DNA of 64,000 bases, from assembly GCF_009728735.1 (NCBI RefSeq), contig NZ_CP024637.1, forward strand, positions 566,341-630,340, in the 5' to 3' direction. The DNA is from Pantoea phytobeneficialis. GTDB taxonomy: Bacteria; Pseudomonadota; Gammaproteobacteria; Enterobacterales; Enterobacteriaceae. This document shows, piece after piece, positions 62,116-64,000 of this stretch (the first letter of the stretch is position 1; every line of letters begins with the position of its first letter). A program made the position numbers and the translations under genes. The notes beneath the pieces are model-generated. The model made no database searches and was not told the origin of the DNA. It was given only the letters and a program-made list of their open reading frames with translations.

Positions 62116-62294
62116 AGTGCTCTCCTGTAACTGTGTGCCGTCAAATCCATCCGGCTTCAAAGGTTTTATTCAGCTTACTCGCGGTGTGGATTAATGAGAA
62201 TGTGAATTATCAGATTGTTCACCGCTTTCAGAGATTTCCAGACCAATTATTACTGTAATTGGCCGCCTTTTTCCCTGATCCAGCTACAGATTCC

Positions 62295-62323
62295 GGCGAG
62301 GGCGTTGGTATCACACCCTCGCC
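62295..62323 (-). terminator. Possible terminator after the biuret-hydrolase-like gene
   Basis: An 8-bp perfect stem GGCGAGGG / CCCTCGCC with a 13-base loop lies a few bases beyond the hydrolase stop. No T run follows, so termination is inferred from position. Confidence 0.4.
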
Positions 62324-62328
62324 CGACA

Positions 62329-63030
62329 TCAGGCCGCAGCGCTCTCGCCCCTCAATCCTGCCAGCAGCGTCTGCGAGCTGGCTACCGCACCAAAGATGCC
62401 GCCCTGCATATGGATCATGCTTAAAGCAGCCTCATGATGTTTACGTTCCGTTGCGGCACAACAATCCGCCAATACCAGACATTCAAAGCCACGGTCATTG
62501 GCTTCACGTAACGTGGTATGCACACAAACATCGGTGGTGATGCCGCTGATGATCAGATTACGAATGCCGCGACTGCGCAGAATTAACTCCAGGTCGGTGG
62601 CATAAAAAGAGCCTTTACCGGGTTTATCAATGATCACCTCATCGGGCAGCGGTGCCAGTTCGGGAATGATCTCCCAGCCCGGCTCACCACGTACCAGAAT
62701 GCGGCCACAGGGGCCGGGCGCACCAATCTCAGCCTGCATACGCTTTGAACGCCAGCGCTTGTTGGCTGGCAAATCGCTAAGGTCCGGGCGATGCCCTTCG
62801 CGCGTGTGAATGATGGGAAAGCCCAGCGCACGCATGGTTGCCAGCACCTGCTGCAACGGCACGATAGGGGCGCGCGTCAGGGCGATGTCGTAACCCATGC
62901 TGTCAACATAACCGCCTTTACCACAAAAATCGGTTTGCATATCGATAATCACCAACGCCGTATCGCGCGGGCTGAAGCGACCATCAAACGGCCAGGCATA
63001 GGGCGTGGAATCAATGGCATAGTCAGGCAT
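62329..63030 (-). CDS. Isochorismatase-family amidohydrolase, biuret hydrolase-like
   Basis: A 233-residue cysteine hydrolase. The catalytic triad is Asp30 (VIIDMQTDF), Lys136 (IIDKPGKG) and Cys169 (GITTDVCV). As I recall, Rhizobium biuret hydrolase BiuH uses Asp36, Lys142 and Cys175, a constant offset of six, and shares [19 protein letters not shown] and the [11 protein letters not shown] segment. It would cleave biuret to allophanate and ammonia, though related ureide substrates are possible. The start overlaps the stop of an NCS1 permease gene by eight bases, so uptake and hydrolysis are linked. Confidence 0.85.
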   Translation of the reverse strand: MPDYAIDSTPYAWPFDGRFSPRDTALVIIDMQTDFCGKGGYVDSMGYDIALTRAPIVPLQQVLATMRALGFPIIHTREGHRPDLSDLPANKRWRSKRMQAEIGAPGPCGRILVRGEPGWEIIPELAPLPDEVIIDKPGKGSFYATDLELILRSRGIRNLIISGITTDVCVHTTLREANDRGFECLVLADCCAATERKHHEAALSMIHMQGGIFGAVASSQTLLAGLRGESAAA

Positions 63031-64000
63031 TTTCTTTCTCCAGATTCTGTACGCTGACGGGGCGCTGCATTTTCACAATCAGGGTATAGCTGATTGCCGC
63101 GGTCACCAGCCCAATCACCGCTTCACCAAACTGCGGGAAGGCGACATGCGCCAGCACCGCACACAGGCTGCCAATCGCCCAGGCGGCAAAAGCGCTGCCG
63201 CGCAGACGGCGAGTCGGGCGTTTTTCACTGACTTTCGCCATGAAGATCAAATCGACAATCATGACCGCGCCAAAAGGTGGCACCACGATGCCGAGCAGAC
63301 TGAGCCATTCAAGGAAGTAAGACCACACGCCCGCCAGCGCCAGCACGCCGCCAATGGCACCGAGGATCAGCGTCCAGAGTCGCATTTTGCTGCTGAACAG
63401 ATGACTAAAGCCCACCGCGCCGTTGTACAGGCAATGGGTGCAGACCGAACCGAGATTGATAAACACAAACAGGAAGGCAACCGTCGAGAGCAAGACGCCG
63501 TGGCCCATCAGCATCGGCAGGAAATTACCGCCGTTGCTCGCCGGATCAACCGCCGCCCCCACCGCCACAATCACCACACCAAACAGGTACGAGATCACGT
63601 TCGCCAGCGGGAAGGCCGAGAACGCGGCGATGACCGCCGAGCGTCCATCTTTGGACCAGCGCGTGAAATCTGCCGTCATGGTGCCTGAATCGGCAAAGCC
63701 TGCCACCACCATCGTGACCGCCGTGCCCATACTCATCGCCCCGGCGGCGCTGGCACTACCCTGCCACTGCGTGAGGGTGCTGAAATCATGGTTTTCCGCA
63801 ATCAGCCACAATGCCACCAGCCCGAGCACCACAAACAGCGGTGCGGCGATCATTCCCAGCACCGAAAGCGCCCGCACCCCGAGAAAAGTGACGCCGGTAT
63901 ACAGCACCATCGCGAACGCGGTCACTGCCAACGCGTTCCAGCCGAAGGTTTGATTAATCACCGTTCCGGTCAGGCCGGTCTGAAAGGCGTACCAGCCAAT
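63023..64000 (-). CDS. NCS1-family (CodB-like) permease, 5' end outside window
   Basis: 325 C-terminal residues of a nucleobase:cation symporter-1 protein are visible; the frame is open to the window edge ([19 protein letters not shown]). It has about nine helices, with [41 protein letters not shown] and [15 protein letters not shown] as family hallmarks. About 100 N-terminal residues are missing. CodB-type carriers import cytosine, allantoin, hydantoins or similar; next to a biuret-hydrolase-like enzyme, uptake of a ureide or triazine-derived compound is likely. Confidence 0.88.
   Translation of the reverse strand: MGWYAFQTGLTGTVINQTFGWNALAVTAFAMVLYTGVTFLGVRALSVLGMIAAPLFVVLGLVALWLIAENHDFSTLTQWQGSASAAGAMSMGTAVTMVVAGFADSGTMTADFTRWSKDGRSAVIAAFSAFPLANVISYLFGVVIVAVGAAVDPASNGGNFLPMLMGHGVLLSTVAFLFVFINLGSVCTHCLYNGAVGFSHLFSSKMRLWTLILGAIGGVLALAGVWSYFLEWLSLLGIVVPPFGAVMIVDLIFMAKVSEKRPTRRLRGSAFAAWAIGSLCAVLAHVAFPQFGEAVIGLVTAAISYTLIVKMQRPVSVQNLEKENA

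Noticed and set aside
61525..62130. 201-codon plus-strand ORF over the HAD phosphatase gene
   Set aside because: It is antisense to a well-matched YbiV-like gene.

Overview
The window looks like chromosomal or large-plasmid DNA of a plant- or insect-associated member of the Enterobacterales, most likely Erwiniaceae (Pantoea-like). This rests on moderately high GC, dense overlapping operons, recognisable enterobacterial orthologues (ascG-ascFB, bdcA, a ybiV-type phosphatase, a yahK-type dehydrogenase, a ybaA-type protein, a complete mdc malonate decarboxylase cluster) and a family of short GTAGCGGCGCGA-type palindromes at gene 3' ends. The genus is an inference from gene content, not a database result. 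There are no rRNA or tRNA genes, no CRISPR array and no insertion sequence that I can see. The region reads as an accessory metabolic, efflux and stress region.

1-13.7 kb: a LysR regulator (cut by the window edge) diverges from a glutathione transferase, a crotonase-fold hydrolase carrying the 6-oxocamphor hydrolase catalytic set, and a short-chain dehydrogenase; an Old Yellow Enzyme converges on them. An AI-2E-type permease and a P-type ATPase follow. Then comes an RND efflux operon preceded by a 35-residue single-helix membrane peptide and ending in a membrane acyltransferase.

13.7-20.3 kb: small stress and housekeeping genes, a secreted-protein pseudogene, a Cys-rich lipoprotein, ltrA and mdcR. 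20.3-30.4 kb: the whole malonate decarboxylase operon (mdcABCDEFGH with transporter mdcF), then a deaminase plus NCS2 purine permease pair with a divergent LysR gene.

30.4-46.6 kb: an EAL phosphodiesterase facing bdcA, a ParD-like/methionine aminopeptidase pair, msrA, an orphan TccC/RHS tip with an AT-rich C-terminal domain resembling a caspase-fold cysteine protease, a Rieske oxygenase plus reductase, a LysE exporter, a KGG stress peptide, an OsmC-like protein, a MASE2-GGDEF cyclase, a chemoreceptor and an Asp/Glu racemase-like gene. 46.6-51.1 kb: an HxlR-EmrA-EmrB-FabF operon that resembles a drug-resistance unit.

51.3-64 kb: the ascG/ascFB aryl-beta-glucoside system with readable AscG and CRP sites, an AbiE-type toxin-antitoxin pair whose toxin gene is split exactly at a slippery A7 run, a YahK-type alcohol dehydrogenase with an HxlR regulator that is itself frameshifted at a C6 run, an XRE regulator, an epimerase, a sugar phosphatase, and a biuret-hydrolase-like enzyme with an NCS1 permease that runs off the window end.
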